64,000 nt of DNA from Hydrogenophaga sp. (GTDB lineage: Bacteria; Pseudomonadota; Gammaproteobacteria; Burkholderiales; Burkholderiaceae_C). Of this stretch, positions 33,940-43,072 are shown piece after piece; the first letter of the stretch is position 1, and each line of letters starts with the position of its first letter. The notes below the pieces were generated by a model. The model saw only the letters and a list, made by a program, of their open reading frames with translations. It had not been told where the DNA came from and searched no databases. The position numbers were made by a program, and so were the translations under genes. The stretch is taken from NCBI RefSeq assembly GCF_011772445.1, contig NZ_WVZN01000049.1, positions 1-64,000 of the forward strand. Reading direction: 5' to 3'.

Positions 33940-33987
33940 GGCGCGGGCAGACGGGTCCACCCAGGGCCGGCGCGTCGGCGAAACAGG

Positions 33988-35829
33988 CTATGTGCTGGCC
34001 ATGTCTTCGACCATGCGGATGATCGCTTCGAGCTGGGTCAGCGTGTGGGCGGGCGCGCTGTGCCGCTGCTGGGCTGCGCTCCCGTCGGCAGGGTCGCTGC
34101 CGTTCGACCGGTCGTCGTCCACCACCACGGTCAGGTCCTCGTCCGTCGCTGACAACCGGTCGCCTGTGGACGCGTCTGCCGCGTTCTCACCGCGCAGGCC
34201 CAGCTTGCGCGCACCCAGCAGACCACCCGCGACGATGGCGTTCAGCAGGACCTCGACGAAGGGAATGAAGGCGGCCCGGGTGGAGAACGCGGCAATGAGG
34301 ATCAGGCCCAGCAGGGTCGAAAAAACCTGCGTTTCCAGCGGGATGTCCGACCCGGTCGCGGTGCCGTTGAAGACCGCCGCGTGGCTGTCGTTCCACCCGC
34401 TGCCGTTGCGCGGCGCCGCGCCGTCCATGTCCGTTTCCCGGAAGGGCATGGTGGTGGAGAACAGGGTGTACATGTGCAGGATCGCATAGGAGAACATGAG
34501 CAGCGAGAGCGCGTTGCCCGCGATCTCGCTGGCGGTGCGCATGCGCAAGGCCAAGGGGGCACTGTTGATGAGTTTGTGCGGCGTCTTGCCCGCCCCCTTC
34601 AGCACCATGGCACCGATCTTCTTCTTGCTGAGTTCCCAGCGGCCCGCTTCGGTGCGCAGAAGCCCGGCGCGCTCCACGTACCTGGCCTGAAGCGTCTCCA
34701 CCTGGTCGATGGCCTCGTCCAGCAAGGGCAGGACCTTCTCCCTGAACACCTTCGCCCGCCGCTTTTTTTCGTGTTCGCCCACCGCACTGGCGCGGATGTT
34801 GCGCTGGATGGTGTTGCGCAGGCGCACGAGCTCGCTGTGGAGTGAGACGACGAATTCCAGTTTCTCCAGCGCCGCCTGGAGTTCTTCCGGCCAGGTCTGG
34901 TTCAGCCCCGGCTTGTCGGGCCCGTGCTGCACCGTGGCGTTGGTGAACAGGTGGCCGGCCAGGGTCATGATGCCGGCGATCTCGCCGCAGACCATCCACA
35001 CCAGCGCGTCCGTGAGGTTGAACAGGCCGGCGCGCAAGGCCACGGACCCGGGCATGTCCATGAATGACCGGCGCTCGAGCGGTGTGAGGCCGCCGGCCAG
35101 GAAGTACAGGAGCGAGAAGGAGAAGAAGGACGCATGGAAGCCCCAGGTGCGCGCGGCAGCGCCCAGGATGGGGTGCCGGCGGCTGTCGAATGGCAGAGGC
35201 GTGCCCTTGCGGGCCTCGGCGCCTGCGCGGGCAAGCACCGCGTCGGCGATCTCCTGGATGGCCAGCTGGATGTCGCTGTCGTCCTGTCCATCGGCCCGCC
35301 GCACCAGGGCCATGCACCACAGGGTGATGGCGTTGTCCAGGGCCGCCTTGTCAACGGGCTGAGGCCCGCCGTGGTTCGCGGCCAGGCTGCCGGCCACGAT
35401 CTTGGTGCTGGTGGGGTGCAGGATGGAGGCGAGCAGGGTGTAGCCCGTGGCGCCTGCCAGGAAGAGTCGGGGGCCGTGTTCCGGGAACACCGCCGCCAGC
35501 CAGCCGAACAGGTTGACGCAGACCTTGGCCGGCAGGAAGGACACGGAATAGCCGAGGGTGCCGGCTTCCAGGGCGGCCCGCGCCTTGTTCAGCAGCGTGA
35601 CCTGCGCCGTGGTTGCCGGCGTGTTCACCGCGGCGACGGCGTCCAGGGTCTGCTGCATCAGGCCGTGGATGTATTGCTCGGGGTTGCGCGCCCATAGGCG
35701 CGCGGCTTTTCGGGGCAGTCCCGTGTACGCGGCAAAGTCACTGGCGTCTTGGGGTCGTCGCCTGGGGTTGTTGATGACTTGCTGGTTGCGTTCGGGGCTG
35801 TACTTCTTGCCGAGGCTGCCGGGCTTCAT
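33988..35829 (-). CDS. Unrecognised 613-residue polytopic protein, candidate type III secretion effector
   Basis: I do not recognise the family. No N-terminal signal peptide: the first 60 residues are polar and basic (MKPGSLGKKYSPERNQ, NNPRRRP). Hydrophobic stretches fall at about 101-137, 230-248, 263-297, 435-458 and 502-540. A charged helical region (312-395) may form a coiled coil, and the last 70 residues are acidic and Ser/Asp-rich. A strong GGGAGG Shine-Dalgarno precedes ATG 35829, 11 bases after the upstream gene, which encodes a CesT-like chaperone. A dedicated chaperone directly upstream, absence of a Sec signal and internal membrane segments are what membrane-targeted type III effectors or translocators look like. 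It could also be an ordinary membrane protein. Orientation is convergent with tctC. Confidence 0.75.
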   Translation of the reverse strand: MKPGSLGKKYSPERNQQVINNPRRRPQDASDFAAYTGLPRKAARLWARNPEQYIHGLMQQTLDAVAAVNTPATTAQVTLLNKARAALEAGTLGYSVSFLPAKVCVNLFGWLAAVFPEHGPRLFLAGATGYTLLASILHPTSTKIVAGSLAANHGGPQPVDKAALDNAITLWCMALVRRADGQDDSDIQLAIQEIADAVLARAGAEARKGTPLPFDSRRHPILGAAARTWGFHASFFSFSLLYFLAGGLTPLERRSFMDMPGSVALRAGLFNLTDALVWMVCGEIAGIMTLAGHLFTNATVQHGPDKPGLNQTWPEELQAALEKLEFVVSLHSELVRLRNTIQRNIRASAVGEHEKKRRAKVFREKVLPLLDEAIDQVETLQARYVERAGLLRTEAGRWELSKKKIGAMVLKGAGKTPHKLINSAPLALRMRTASEIAGNALSLLMFSYAILHMYTLFSTTMPFRETDMDGAAPRNGSGWNDSHAAVFNGTATGSDIPLETQVFSTLLGLILIAAFSTRAAFIPFVEVLLNAIVAGGLLGARKLGLRGENAADASTGDRLSATDEDLTVVVDDDRSNGSDPADGSAAQQRHSAPAHTLTQLEAIIRMVEDMAST

Positions 35830-35840
35830 GTGCGCCTCCC

Positions 35841-36314
35841 TCAGACCATGGCCGCGTGGGGCGCGCGGTCGGCATCGCGTCGCCTGTCGCCGCCAGCCGT
35901 GCCTGCCCAGGCGAACATGCCCGCCAGCAGGGTGGCGCGCCACTGCGTCACCTGCCCGGCCATGCCACGCAAGGCCCTGGCCAGCCATTCGCCGTTCATG
36001 TCGTCGCGCAGGGGCACGCCGAGCATCAGCATCACCGAGCCGCTGTCATCGCGGTAGCCGAAGCGGATGCCCGGCTCGTGCCACAGCAGGTACTGCAGCG
36101 AGAGCAACTGCTCGTAGACCCTGGCCGGCTCGTCGGCTGTCGCCCGGCCCATCTCGGCCAGCACCAGCAGGGAATCGTTCAGTTCCTGGTGCAGTACCTC
36201 GACGCTCACATCGCCGAGTACAACGGGTTCTTCCCGGCCCATGGCCTCGCTGTCGTCCAGCCGCAGTTCCAGGCTGGCCTGGCGGCAGAGGTCCTCAACA
36301 AACGTTGCGATCAA
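35841..36314 (-). CDS. CesT/Tir-type type III secretion chaperone
   Basis: A 157-residue protein with the class I secretion-chaperone pattern: an opening helix (IATFVEDLCRQASLEL), a strand pair around EEPVVLGDVSVEVLHQ, LLVLAEMGRA, a helix with YEQLLSLQYLLWHEPGIRFGY, the hydrophobic strand SVMLMLGVPLRDDM, and a C-terminal helix LARALRGMAGQVTQW. I choose the TTG start at 36314 because AGGAG lies 7 bases before it and the protein then begins with the family helix; the ATG at 36419 would add 35 unrelated residues. The C-terminal 30 residues are extra and basic. It lies 11 bases before the candidate effector gene. Function is inferred from fold-level similarity and gene order; no secretion apparatus is in the window. 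Confidence 0.72.
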   Translation of the reverse strand: MIATFVEDLCRQASLELRLDDSEAMGREEPVVLGDVSVEVLHQELNDSLLVLAEMGRATADEPARVYEQLLSLQYLLWHEPGIRFGYRDDSGSVMLMLGVPLRDDMNGEWLARALRGMAGQVTQWRATLLAGMFAWAGTAGGDRRRDADRAPHAAMV

Positions 36315-36454
36315 GATCTGTCTCCTGTGACTTGAGCACACGCGGCTTGCGTGTGGCCCTGTGTCCGGGAGCGCACCAATGGGGTTCCGATGGCTGTCGG
36401 CTATGTGGCCAACAGTCATGGAAATGTCATTGACTTGAGGGTGCCGTTTTCAGT

Positions 36455-38728
36455 TCAAGGCAGCGCCGTGTCAGGCCGCGCGCCGTGCGCGGCTGTGAGC
36501 AGGAAGCGCTCCAGTTCGGCGGCGTGAACCGGTTTGTGCAGCAGCGTGAAGCCGTGCCGCTTCGCCTGTTCGATGCGCTCGGCCGACATGTCGCCCGTGA
36601 TCATGCACACCGGCAGCGAGCCGGGGTGCCGCTCGCGCAGGCGCAGCAGCAGTGCCAAGCCGTCCATGGACGGGTCGAGCATGTAGTCGCAGATCAGGGC
36701 ATCGATGTGTCGGGGCTCGGCCTCGAACAGGCGCAGCGCTTCGGTGGCACTGCGCGCGATGAACACCCGATGTCCCCAGGATTCGAGCAGGCTGGCGGTG
36801 GCCAGCAGCACCTGCTCGTCGTCTTCGATGAGCAGGATGTGGCGATCCGAGGCGGTCGGTGCCTGCACGGCGGCCTCGCGCGGCGTGTGCTGTCCCTGCG
36901 GCTGGCCGCGCGGCAGGCGAACCGAGAACATCGATCCGCATCCCGGGGTGGATCGCACGTCGAGCCGGGCGCCGATGTCGGCGGCGGCCCGGCGCACGAT
37001 GGACAGGCCCAGGCCCTCGGCGCGTTCGCCTGGCGCCACGCGCGGCGCCTCGCCGCGGTGGAACGTCTGGAAGATGTTGTCGAGCTGGTCGGGGTCGATG
37101 CCGATGCCGGTGTCCCAGACCTGCAACTCGAGCTCTGCACCGCGCGAGCGTGCGCCCAGCACGATGCGCCCGCGATCGGTGTAGCGAATGGCGTTGCTCA
37201 CGAGGTTGGCCAGCACGCGGTGCAGCACTGTCGCGTCGCAGAGCACCCAGGCGCGGCTGGGCACGGCGCGCAGCGCGAGGCCTTTCTCGGCGGCCAGGGG
37301 CGCGAACTCCGACATCAGTCCGTCAAACGCCGGTTGCAGCGCGATGGGCCCTGAAGGCACCGCCTGTTGCCTGACGTCCCGTAACGAGGCGCCCAGCAAC
37401 ATGTCCAGCAGCCGCATCAGGCCGTCGAGCGAGGCACGCATGCGCTGCACGATGGGCATGAAGGGCTCGCTGGGCAAGGGCGGGGGCGCGCGGCTCAGGC
37501 TCTGGATGGCGGTAAGGAACAGACCAAGCGCGTGAATGGGCTGGCGCAGGTCGTGGCTGGCGGACGCGAGGAACACCGACTTGCCCCGATCGGCCGCCTC
37601 GGCGCGGGCAGTCTGCCAGCGCAGGTCGGCGACCAGCCGGTCGATGCGTTGCTGCGCCTCGTAGCGGTAGCTCACGTCCTGCAGCAGCACCGCCTGACAG
37701 GGGCGGTTTTCGTCCATGAAGGTGATGGCCTGGACGTGCAGCGGTGACCTGTTGCCCGTGCCTGGCCACAGGGAGAGGTGCATGTCCTCTCGGCCAGCCC
37801 CCTCCAGCAGGCCATCGAGCGGCGGCACGCCCAGCATCTCCAGCGCATGGACCAGCGGTTGGCCGATGAGCTGCCCGCGTTCCAGGCAGATGTGGCGGCA
37901 GGCGATCGGATTGGCGTCGGTGATGATGCCCTGATCGCTCAGCAGGATGCCTTCGATGCCGGCCTCGAACAGCGCATTGAGGCGGTCCAGGGTCTGACGC
38001 AGGGCCTGCATCCCCTGGTGTCGCAGCGTGACGTCGCGCGCCAGCGTGGCCATCTTCGGCGGGCCGCCGGGCTCGTCGAACACGGGGCACAGGACGATGT
38101 TCAGGACACGGTCCTCGACTTTCTTCAGGTCGGGGATGATGCGCTCGTAGCGCACCGCTTGCCGGCTGCGGAAGAACTCGCCGCGGAAGGGCGCGGTCAG
38201 GAAGTAGTTGTCGGCCATCACCTGCCGCAGGGGCTTGTGCGTCGCCGCCTCGGGGGTGGTGGCGTGGTGGCGAGCGTAGGCGCGGTTGACGTACAGAAGG
38301 ATTTCCTCGTGGCTGACCATGGAGACCAGCTCCTGCAGTTGGTCCAGCGTGTCACTGAGGCGCTGCAGCGTCAGTGCGCGCCGGCCGTGCACGTGTTCGG
38401 CGGGCGTGAGGTCGACGAAGGTGCAGATCCAGTCTTCGCGGCCGGGCAGCGGCGCGAAATCCACGTGCAACAGGCGCGGTGTGTTCGAGCCGGGTGCCGG
38501 ATCGAGGCGCAAGCGGCCATGAAAGGCCTGGCCCCTGGCCAGGCGGGCGCTCACCCCGTCACCGCTCGCCTTGAAGCACTTGTGAAAGCCCGACTGCTCC
38601 CGTTCGGAAGGTCGCAGCAACGCGCCCAGCGCCGCATTGCACGTGAGCCGCCAGGGCGTGGGGCGCAGCAGGGCGGCGGGGCCGCCGATCTGCTCGACCC
38701 AGTCAGGCGGCTCAAGAGGGGCGCTCAT
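36455..38728 (-). CDS. PAS-containing hybrid sensor histidine kinase/response regulator
   Basis: A 757-residue kinase with no membrane helices. PAS-like segments occupy about 120-235 and 245-360. The H-box ASASHDLRQPIHALGLF gives H392, the N-box is NLVSNAIRY (about 508-516), the G boxes are DTGIGI and EGLGLSIVRR, and a C-terminal receiver (about 628-745) has acidic pocket IEDD, phospho-acceptor D681 in ICDYML and the switch Lys in LLHKPV. There is no DNA-binding output, so phosphate must pass to another protein. Its ATG overlaps the stop of a similar kinase gene (ATGA). 140 bases separate it from the chaperone gene downstream. The signal is unknown. Confidence 0.88.
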   Translation of the reverse strand: MSAPLEPPDWVEQIGGPAALLRPTPWRLTCNAALGALLRPSEREQSGFHKCFKASGDGVSARLARGQAFHGRLRLDPAPGSNTPRLLHVDFAPLPGREDWICTFVDLTPAEHVHGRRALTLQRLSDTLDQLQELVSMVSHEEILLYVNRAYARHHATTPEAATHKPLRQVMADNYFLTAPFRGEFFRSRQAVRYERIIPDLKKVEDRVLNIVLCPVFDEPGGPPKMATLARDVTLRHQGMQALRQTLDRLNALFEAGIEGILLSDQGIITDANPIACRHICLERGQLIGQPLVHALEMLGVPPLDGLLEGAGREDMHLSLWPGTGNRSPLHVQAITFMDENRPCQAVLLQDVSYRYEAQQRIDRLVADLRWQTARAEAADRGKSVFLASASHDLRQPIHALGLFLTAIQSLSRAPPPLPSEPFMPIVQRMRASLDGLMRLLDMLLGASLRDVRQQAVPSGPIALQPAFDGLMSEFAPLAAEKGLALRAVPSRAWVLCDATVLHRVLANLVSNAIRYTDRGRIVLGARSRGAELELQVWDTGIGIDPDQLDNIFQTFHRGEAPRVAPGERAEGLGLSIVRRAAADIGARLDVRSTPGCGSMFSVRLPRGQPQGQHTPREAAVQAPTASDRHILLIEDDEQVLLATASLLESWGHRVFIARSATEALRLFEAEPRHIDALICDYMLDPSMDGLALLLRLRERHPGSLPVCMITGDMSAERIEQAKRHGFTLLHKPVHAAELERFLLTAAHGARPDTALP

Positions 38729-40980
38729 GAAACTTCCTGCTCCAACACCTGCTGGAGCGCGTCGTGCCGCACCGGCTTGTGCAGCAGCGACAGACCCAGG
38801 GCGCGGATCTCCTGGGCCACCGGTGTGGACGTGTCGGCGGTGAAGACGTGCACCGGCACGGGCCGCGGCAGGCAGGCGCGCACGGTGTCGATGAACTGGC
38901 TCGCGGTGATTTCGCCGCCCAGGTGGTAGTCGGTGAGCACGAGGTCGATGCGGTCGCCGTGCAGAACGGCCAGCGTGATCGCCTGGTCGGCGTCGGCCGC
39001 GCACCAGACCGTGTGTCCCCAGGCCTGCAGCAGCTGCTGCATGGCGCTGAGCACCTGCGGATCGTCGTCGATGACCAGCACATGGCGCGCGATGTGCCCG
39101 GCGGGCGCGGCAAGGCTCGCCGGTGCGCTGGGCGCGGGTGTCGGCGCCAGCGGCACCGCCTGGCCGCGGGGCACGGTGATGGAGAACATGGAGCCACGTC
39201 CGGGCGTGGAACGAACCCGCAGCCGGGCATCGAGCAGGCGGGCCGAGCGCTGCACGATGGACAGGCCCAGGCCGAGTCCGCGCAGCCCGCCGGTCGGGGA
39301 GCTGGCGGGACTGACCTGGTAGAACTCGCCGAAGATGGCGTCGAGCTGGTCGGCCGCGATGCCGATGCCGGTGTCCCAGACCTGGATCTCGATGGCGGCG
39401 CCGCGCGGCCGTGCGCCCACCAGCACGCGGCCGCGCGGCGTGTAGCGGATCGCGTTGGAGACCAGGTTGTCCATGATGCGGCGCAGCACCGCCGGGTCGG
39501 TGTGCGCCCAGGCGCTGGTCTGCATCAAGTCCAGCCGCAGGCCTTTGCGGATCGCCGAGTCGGCGAGGTCCTCGTCCAGTTCGCTGAACATCAGCTCCAG
39601 TGAAACCGGCACAGGCGTGACCACCACCGCGTTCGCGTCCAGCCGGGAGACGTCGAGCAGCGAGTTCAGCAGGCGGCTCAGCGCGTCCAGCGAGGCGCGC
39701 ATGCGCCGCCCGAGTTCGTCGAGCGTGGTCAGCGGCATCGTGGGGTGGCGTGTCAGGGACTCCAGGCTGGTCAGGAACAGGCCCAGGGCGTGGATGGGCT
39801 GGCGCAGATCGTGGCTGGCGGCGGACAGGAACAGCGATTTGGCGCGGTCGGCGGCCTCGGCACGGTCCTTCTGCGCGCTCAGGTGGGCGATGAGTTCGCG
39901 GATGCGGGCCTGCGCCTCGCGGCGGTCGCGCACGTCGCGGATGATGGTCATGCGCATGGCCCGCCCCTGGCGCTGCACCGTGCGGTCGATCAGCTCGACG
40001 GCGATGCGCGCGCCGTGCCGGTCGATCAGGCCGCACTCGTGCGCGTCGTGTGATGCCCCGGCGTTCGCGCTGCGGTACGCGGCCCGCTCCTCGGGCGCGA
40101 TCAGGTCGTCGAAGCGGCGCTCCCGCAGCGCCTCCGCCGGCGTGTCGAGCAGGCGGCAGGCGGCCGGGTTGGCATCGACGATGCGCTGGTCCACGTGGAC
40201 GATGATGGCGTCGCTGCTCGCGGCGACGAAGCGGCGCACCCGCTCCTCGCTCGAGCGCAACTGGGCCATGGTGGCGTGGTAGGCGGTGGTCTCCAGCGCG
40301 TCGAGCAGGTGGCCGCTGGGGCGCCCCGCTTCATCCACGAGCGTGCGCAGACTGCCCTCCAGTACCCGCTCCAGGCCCTGGGCGTCGATGACGCGCCAGG
40401 CGAACGGCATGGTCTGACCCGGCGTGCCTTCGCGCAGTCGCGCCTGGATGTTGTCGAACAGTTTCTGCCCGAACAGGCTGAGCGCATCGCGGCCGACGAG
40501 GGGGCGCTCGCGCGGGGTGATGAGCTCGAGCAGGGCGCCGCCGGCGAAGGCGCAGCGCAGATCCGCCCCCGTGTCGAGCTGGATCATCAGCAGGGGCAGG
40601 CTGTCGACCATCTCTTGCAGCAGTTGCAGGCGGCGATCGGTGGCCTCGTGCGCCGCGCGCAGTTCGCCGATGTCGGCCAGCAGGCAAACATGCGCGGGCG
40701 GCTCGGCCCGCCAGTGGCCGGCGCAGTGCAGGTGGATGGCGCGGCCTTGCGGGTCGTCCCGCAGGCGCAGGTCCAGCGCGAAGGATTGCGGATGACCGAG
40801 CGCGGCGAGCAGGGCCGCGCGTGAATCGGGCGTGAGGATGGACAGGTCGGCCCACCGCCCCCCGGCGCGCGCTTCGAGCGCCCGGCTGCCGGCGCTCAGC
40901 TCACCGGGCGAACCACCGAACGCGACCGTGAACCGGGTGCCCGGCAAAGGGATCTGTGCGATCGGTGGCAGCGCATCCAC
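38725..40980 (-). CDS. PAS-containing hybrid sensor histidine kinase/response regulator (paired, upstream)
   Basis: About 751 residues. PAS-like regions lie around 120-235 and 245-360. The H-box AASHDLRQPIHALGLF gives H390; NLVSNAIRY, DTGIGI and RGLGLGLSIVQRS form the ATPase; the C-terminal receiver has VIDDDPQVL, VLTDYHLGG and LLHKPVRHD. It aligns throughout with the kinase encoded next, so the pair arose by duplication. No ATG exists before the first conserved residues; I choose GTG at 40980, giving a length close to its partner, but there is no clear Shine-Dalgarno, so the start is uncertain. The longer frame to 41298 overlaps the cytochrome gene and is not credible. No DNA-binding domain. 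Confidence 0.82.
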   Translation of the reverse strand: MDALPPIAQIPLPGTRFTVAFGGSPGELSAGSRALEARAGGRWADLSILTPDSRAALLAALGHPQSFALDLRLRDDPQGRAIHLHCAGHWRAEPPAHVCLLADIGELRAAHEATDRRLQLLQEMVDSLPLLMIQLDTGADLRCAFAGGALLELITPRERPLVGRDALSLFGQKLFDNIQARLREGTPGQTMPFAWRVIDAQGLERVLEGSLRTLVDEAGRPSGHLLDALETTAYHATMAQLRSSEERVRRFVAASSDAIIVHVDQRIVDANPAACRLLDTPAEALRERRFDDLIAPEERAAYRSANAGASHDAHECGLIDRHGARIAVELIDRTVQRQGRAMRMTIIRDVRDRREAQARIRELIAHLSAQKDRAEAADRAKSLFLSAASHDLRQPIHALGLFLTSLESLTRHPTMPLTTLDELGRRMRASLDALSRLLNSLLDVSRLDANAVVVTPVPVSLELMFSELDEDLADSAIRKGLRLDLMQTSAWAHTDPAVLRRIMDNLVSNAIRYTPRGRVLVGARPRGAAIEIQVWDTGIGIAADQLDAIFGEFYQVSPASSPTGGLRGLGLGLSIVQRSARLLDARLRVRSTPGRGSMFSITVPRGQAVPLAPTPAPSAPASLAAPAGHIARHVLVIDDDPQVLSAMQQLLQAWGHTVWCAADADQAITLAVLHGDRIDLVLTDYHLGGEITASQFIDTVRACLPRPVPVHVFTADTSTPVAQEIRALGLSLLHKPVRHDALQQVLEQEVS

Positions 40981-41096
40981 GGTGGCGTCGGTTCGGTGGG
41001 GGGTATCCCTGATTCTGATGAGTGGACCGGCGCTTGGGAAGCGGGTCCACGTCCCGCTCGCGTCTTGCCCTGTCGGGCGCCACGGAAGGTGCGGAC

Positions 41097-41666
41097 TCAG
41101 GGCGCGAGCTGCGAGAGGTGGTGCGCCAGGGCCCTGAGGTCCTCGTCCTTCAGGCCATGCAGGGACGCCGCCATGATGGTGTCGCGCCCCGTGGCCTGGC
41201 CGTTCAGGAACTGCCGCATGGAATGCAGCAGGTAGTCCTCCCGCTGGCCGGCCAGGCGCGGCATCTGCTCGCGCCCGGCGTAGCTGGGCAGGTGGCAACT
41301 CGCGCAGCGGTTGCCGTCGGCCAGTTGCTGGCCGCGCGCGAACAGCGCGGCGTCGCGTGGGCCGGGCTGCGGCTGGAGGGTCTGGGCCGCGAAATGCTTC
41401 GCCATGGCGGAGAGGTCCGCGTCGCTCACGCCGTCCAGCAGGCCCTTCATGGCGGGGACGTCGCGCAGGCCCTCGCGGATCATCACGAGCGAGTTCTCCA
41501 GGAACAGCGGCGGCTGGCCCGCGAGCGTGGGCGTGTTGGCCAGCGGCGCAGGCGCCCCGCCCGCACCGTGGCAGGCCGCGCAGGCGGTCAGGCGCTCGTC
41601 GAGGGACTGGCCCGCCGCGCCGCCCGCCAGCAGCGCGATCGAGAGCAGGGTCAGCGCGCGCCGCAT
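41097..41666 (-). CDS. Diheme c-type cytochrome
   Basis: A 189-residue periplasmic cytochrome with a signal peptide (about 1-20, ending AGG-AAGQ). Two CxxCH heme sites are visible: CAACH (about 33-37) and CASCH (about 133-137), in two homologous halves, with axial Met candidates such as MKGLLDGVSDADLSAMAKHF and HGLKDEDL-type helices. This is the cytochrome c4-like layout. Its ATG overlaps the stop of the sorbosone dehydrogenase gene (ATGA), so it is the probable electron acceptor for that enzyme. Confidence 0.88.
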   Translation of the reverse strand: MRRALTLLSIALLAGGAAGQSLDERLTACAACHGAGGAPAPLANTPTLAGQPPLFLENSLVMIREGLRDVPAMKGLLDGVSDADLSAMAKHFAAQTLQPQPGPRDAALFARGQQLADGNRCASCHLPSYAGREQMPRLAGQREDYLLHSMRQFLNGQATGRDTIMAASLHGLKDEDLRALAHHLSQLAP

Positions 41667-42919
41667 CAGCCGCCGTAGCTCACGCGGTAGATCGCGCCGA
41701 GCTGCTCGTCCGACACCAGCAGCGAGCCGTCCTTCATCTGCAGAAGGTAGGCGGGCCGGCCCCAGAAGCTCTGGTCGGCCTCGTTCATGAAGCCGGTCAT
41801 GAAGGGCACGATCTGCGCGTTTTTGCCATCGGCCGTGGCCTTCACCATCACCACGTCGTAGCCGATCTTCTTCGTGCGGTTCCACGAGCCCTTGCGCGCG
41901 TTGAAGAGCGCGCCGCGGTACTCGGGCGGGAACATGGTGCCGTTGTAGAAGGTGACGCCCATGCTGGCCGCGTGCGGGCCCATCAGCGCCACCGGCGGCT
42001 CCACGCCGCCGCAGGCGTTGGCCTTCTTCACGTCGGGGTCGGCGGTCTTGCCTTCGTGGCAGTACGGGAAGCCGTGGTTGAGGCCGGTGGCGCGCATCCG
42101 GTGCAGGGTGTCGTTGGGCGTGTCGTCGCCCAGCCAGTCGCGGCCATGGTTGCTGAACCACAGCTCGCGCGTCTGCGGGTGCCAGTCGAAGCCCACGCTG
42201 TTGCGCACACCGGTGGCCACCACCTCCATGCCCGAGCCGTCGGGGTTGTAGCGGCGGATCTGCGCGTACTCGGGCGAGGGCAACTCGCAGATGTTGCAGG
42301 GCGCGCCAAAGGGCACATAGAGCTTGCCGTCGGGCCCGAAGGCGATGTACTTCCAGTTGTGGTGCTGCTCCTTGGGCAGCTTGAACGCCGCCGTCATGTC
42401 CACCGGCTGGGCATTGGGGTTGCTGGCGATGCCATCGAAGCGCAGCACCTTGTCGATGGCCATCACGTAGAGCGAACCGTTGCGGTACGCCACACCCGCG
42501 GGCTGGTTGAGCTTGTCCACCACCGTGCGCACCGTGCGCGCGCCGCCGCTGTCGGTCACCTCATAGACGCGGCCGATGCCGCGCGTGCCCACGTAGTACT
42601 TGCCGTTGTCGCCCGCCGCGATGGCGCGCCCGCCCGGCAGGCCGGTGGCCCACACCTCCACCTTGAAGCCCGGCGGCAGCTTGATGCGGTTGACGGGAAT
42701 CTGGTCGGCCGGCGTCACGGTCATCTTGCCGGCCAGCGGCGCCAGGGTGGAGCTGGCCATGCTCGCGGGCATGCCCTGTTTCCAGGCGGGTGGCGGGGCG
42801 GCGGATGCGGCCGGTGGCGCGGACGCGGCCGGCGCCTGCGAGCCGGTCTGTGCGCAACCGAAGAGGGCGAGCGCCACGGCGGCGCCCGCCACGCCGGGAC
42901 GGGCGAGGGTCTTGAGCAT
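41666..42919 (-). CDS. PQQ-dependent sugar dehydrogenase, sorbosone dehydrogenase family (lipoprotein)
   Basis: A 417-residue six-bladed beta-propeller oxidoreductase of the soluble glucose/sorbosone dehydrogenase (GSDH) family. The N-terminus has a lipobox (ALALFGCAQTG), so it is likely tethered to the membrane, followed by a Pro/Ala-rich linker. Propeller hallmarks include LPPGFKVEVWATGLPGGRAIA, AFGPDGKLYVPFGAPCNIC, SVGFDWHPQTRELWFSNHGRDWLGDD (in parts) and TGLNHGFPYCHEGK. PQQ would sit over the central His/Arg residues. The gene is coupled to the diheme cytochrome. The actual aldose or aldehyde substrate is unknown. ATG 42919 follows the lipobox logic. Confidence 0.85.
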   Translation of the reverse strand: MLKTLARPGVAGAAVALALFGCAQTGSQAPAASAPPAASAAPPPAWKQGMPASMASSTLAPLAGKMTVTPADQIPVNRIKLPPGFKVEVWATGLPGGRAIAAGDNGKYYVGTRGIGRVYEVTDSGGARTVRTVVDKLNQPAGVAYRNGSLYVMAIDKVLRFDGIASNPNAQPVDMTAAFKLPKEQHHNWKYIAFGPDGKLYVPFGAPCNICELPSPEYAQIRRYNPDGSGMEVVATGVRNSVGFDWHPQTRELWFSNHGRDWLGDDTPNDTLHRMRATGLNHGFPYCHEGKTADPDVKKANACGGVEPPVALMGPHAASMGVTFYNGTMFPPEYRGALFNARKGSWNRTKKIGYDVVMVKATADGKNAQIVPFMTGFMNEADQSFWGRPAYLLQMKDGSLLVSDEQLGAIYRVSYGG

Positions 42920-43072
42920 GGGTTGTCTCCTGAATGCTGTGGTTCTTCGTGGGCGGGCCGGGGTCCGGCCGCCGACGGCATCGTAGGGGCAAACCGCCGT
43001 TCGTGCACCCGGTGCGGTGGCCACGCCCGCTATCGCAGCGATAGCCTTTGTTCGGGCCGCCCGCGCGCGCGC

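Noticed and set aside
36348..36388. HrpL-like box upstream of the chaperone (GGAACC, then GGACACA after 16 bases on the minus strand)
   Set aside because: The -35 matches but the -10 (CCACNNA) matches only partly, and a better CCACACG lies 26 bases away, too far. A PIP box (TTCGC-N15-TTCGC) was also looked for and not found.
40981..41298. Upstream extension of the first hybrid kinase to 41298
   Set aside because: It overlaps the cytochrome c gene and encodes Arg/Pro/Gly-rich residues without similarity; the real start is downstream.
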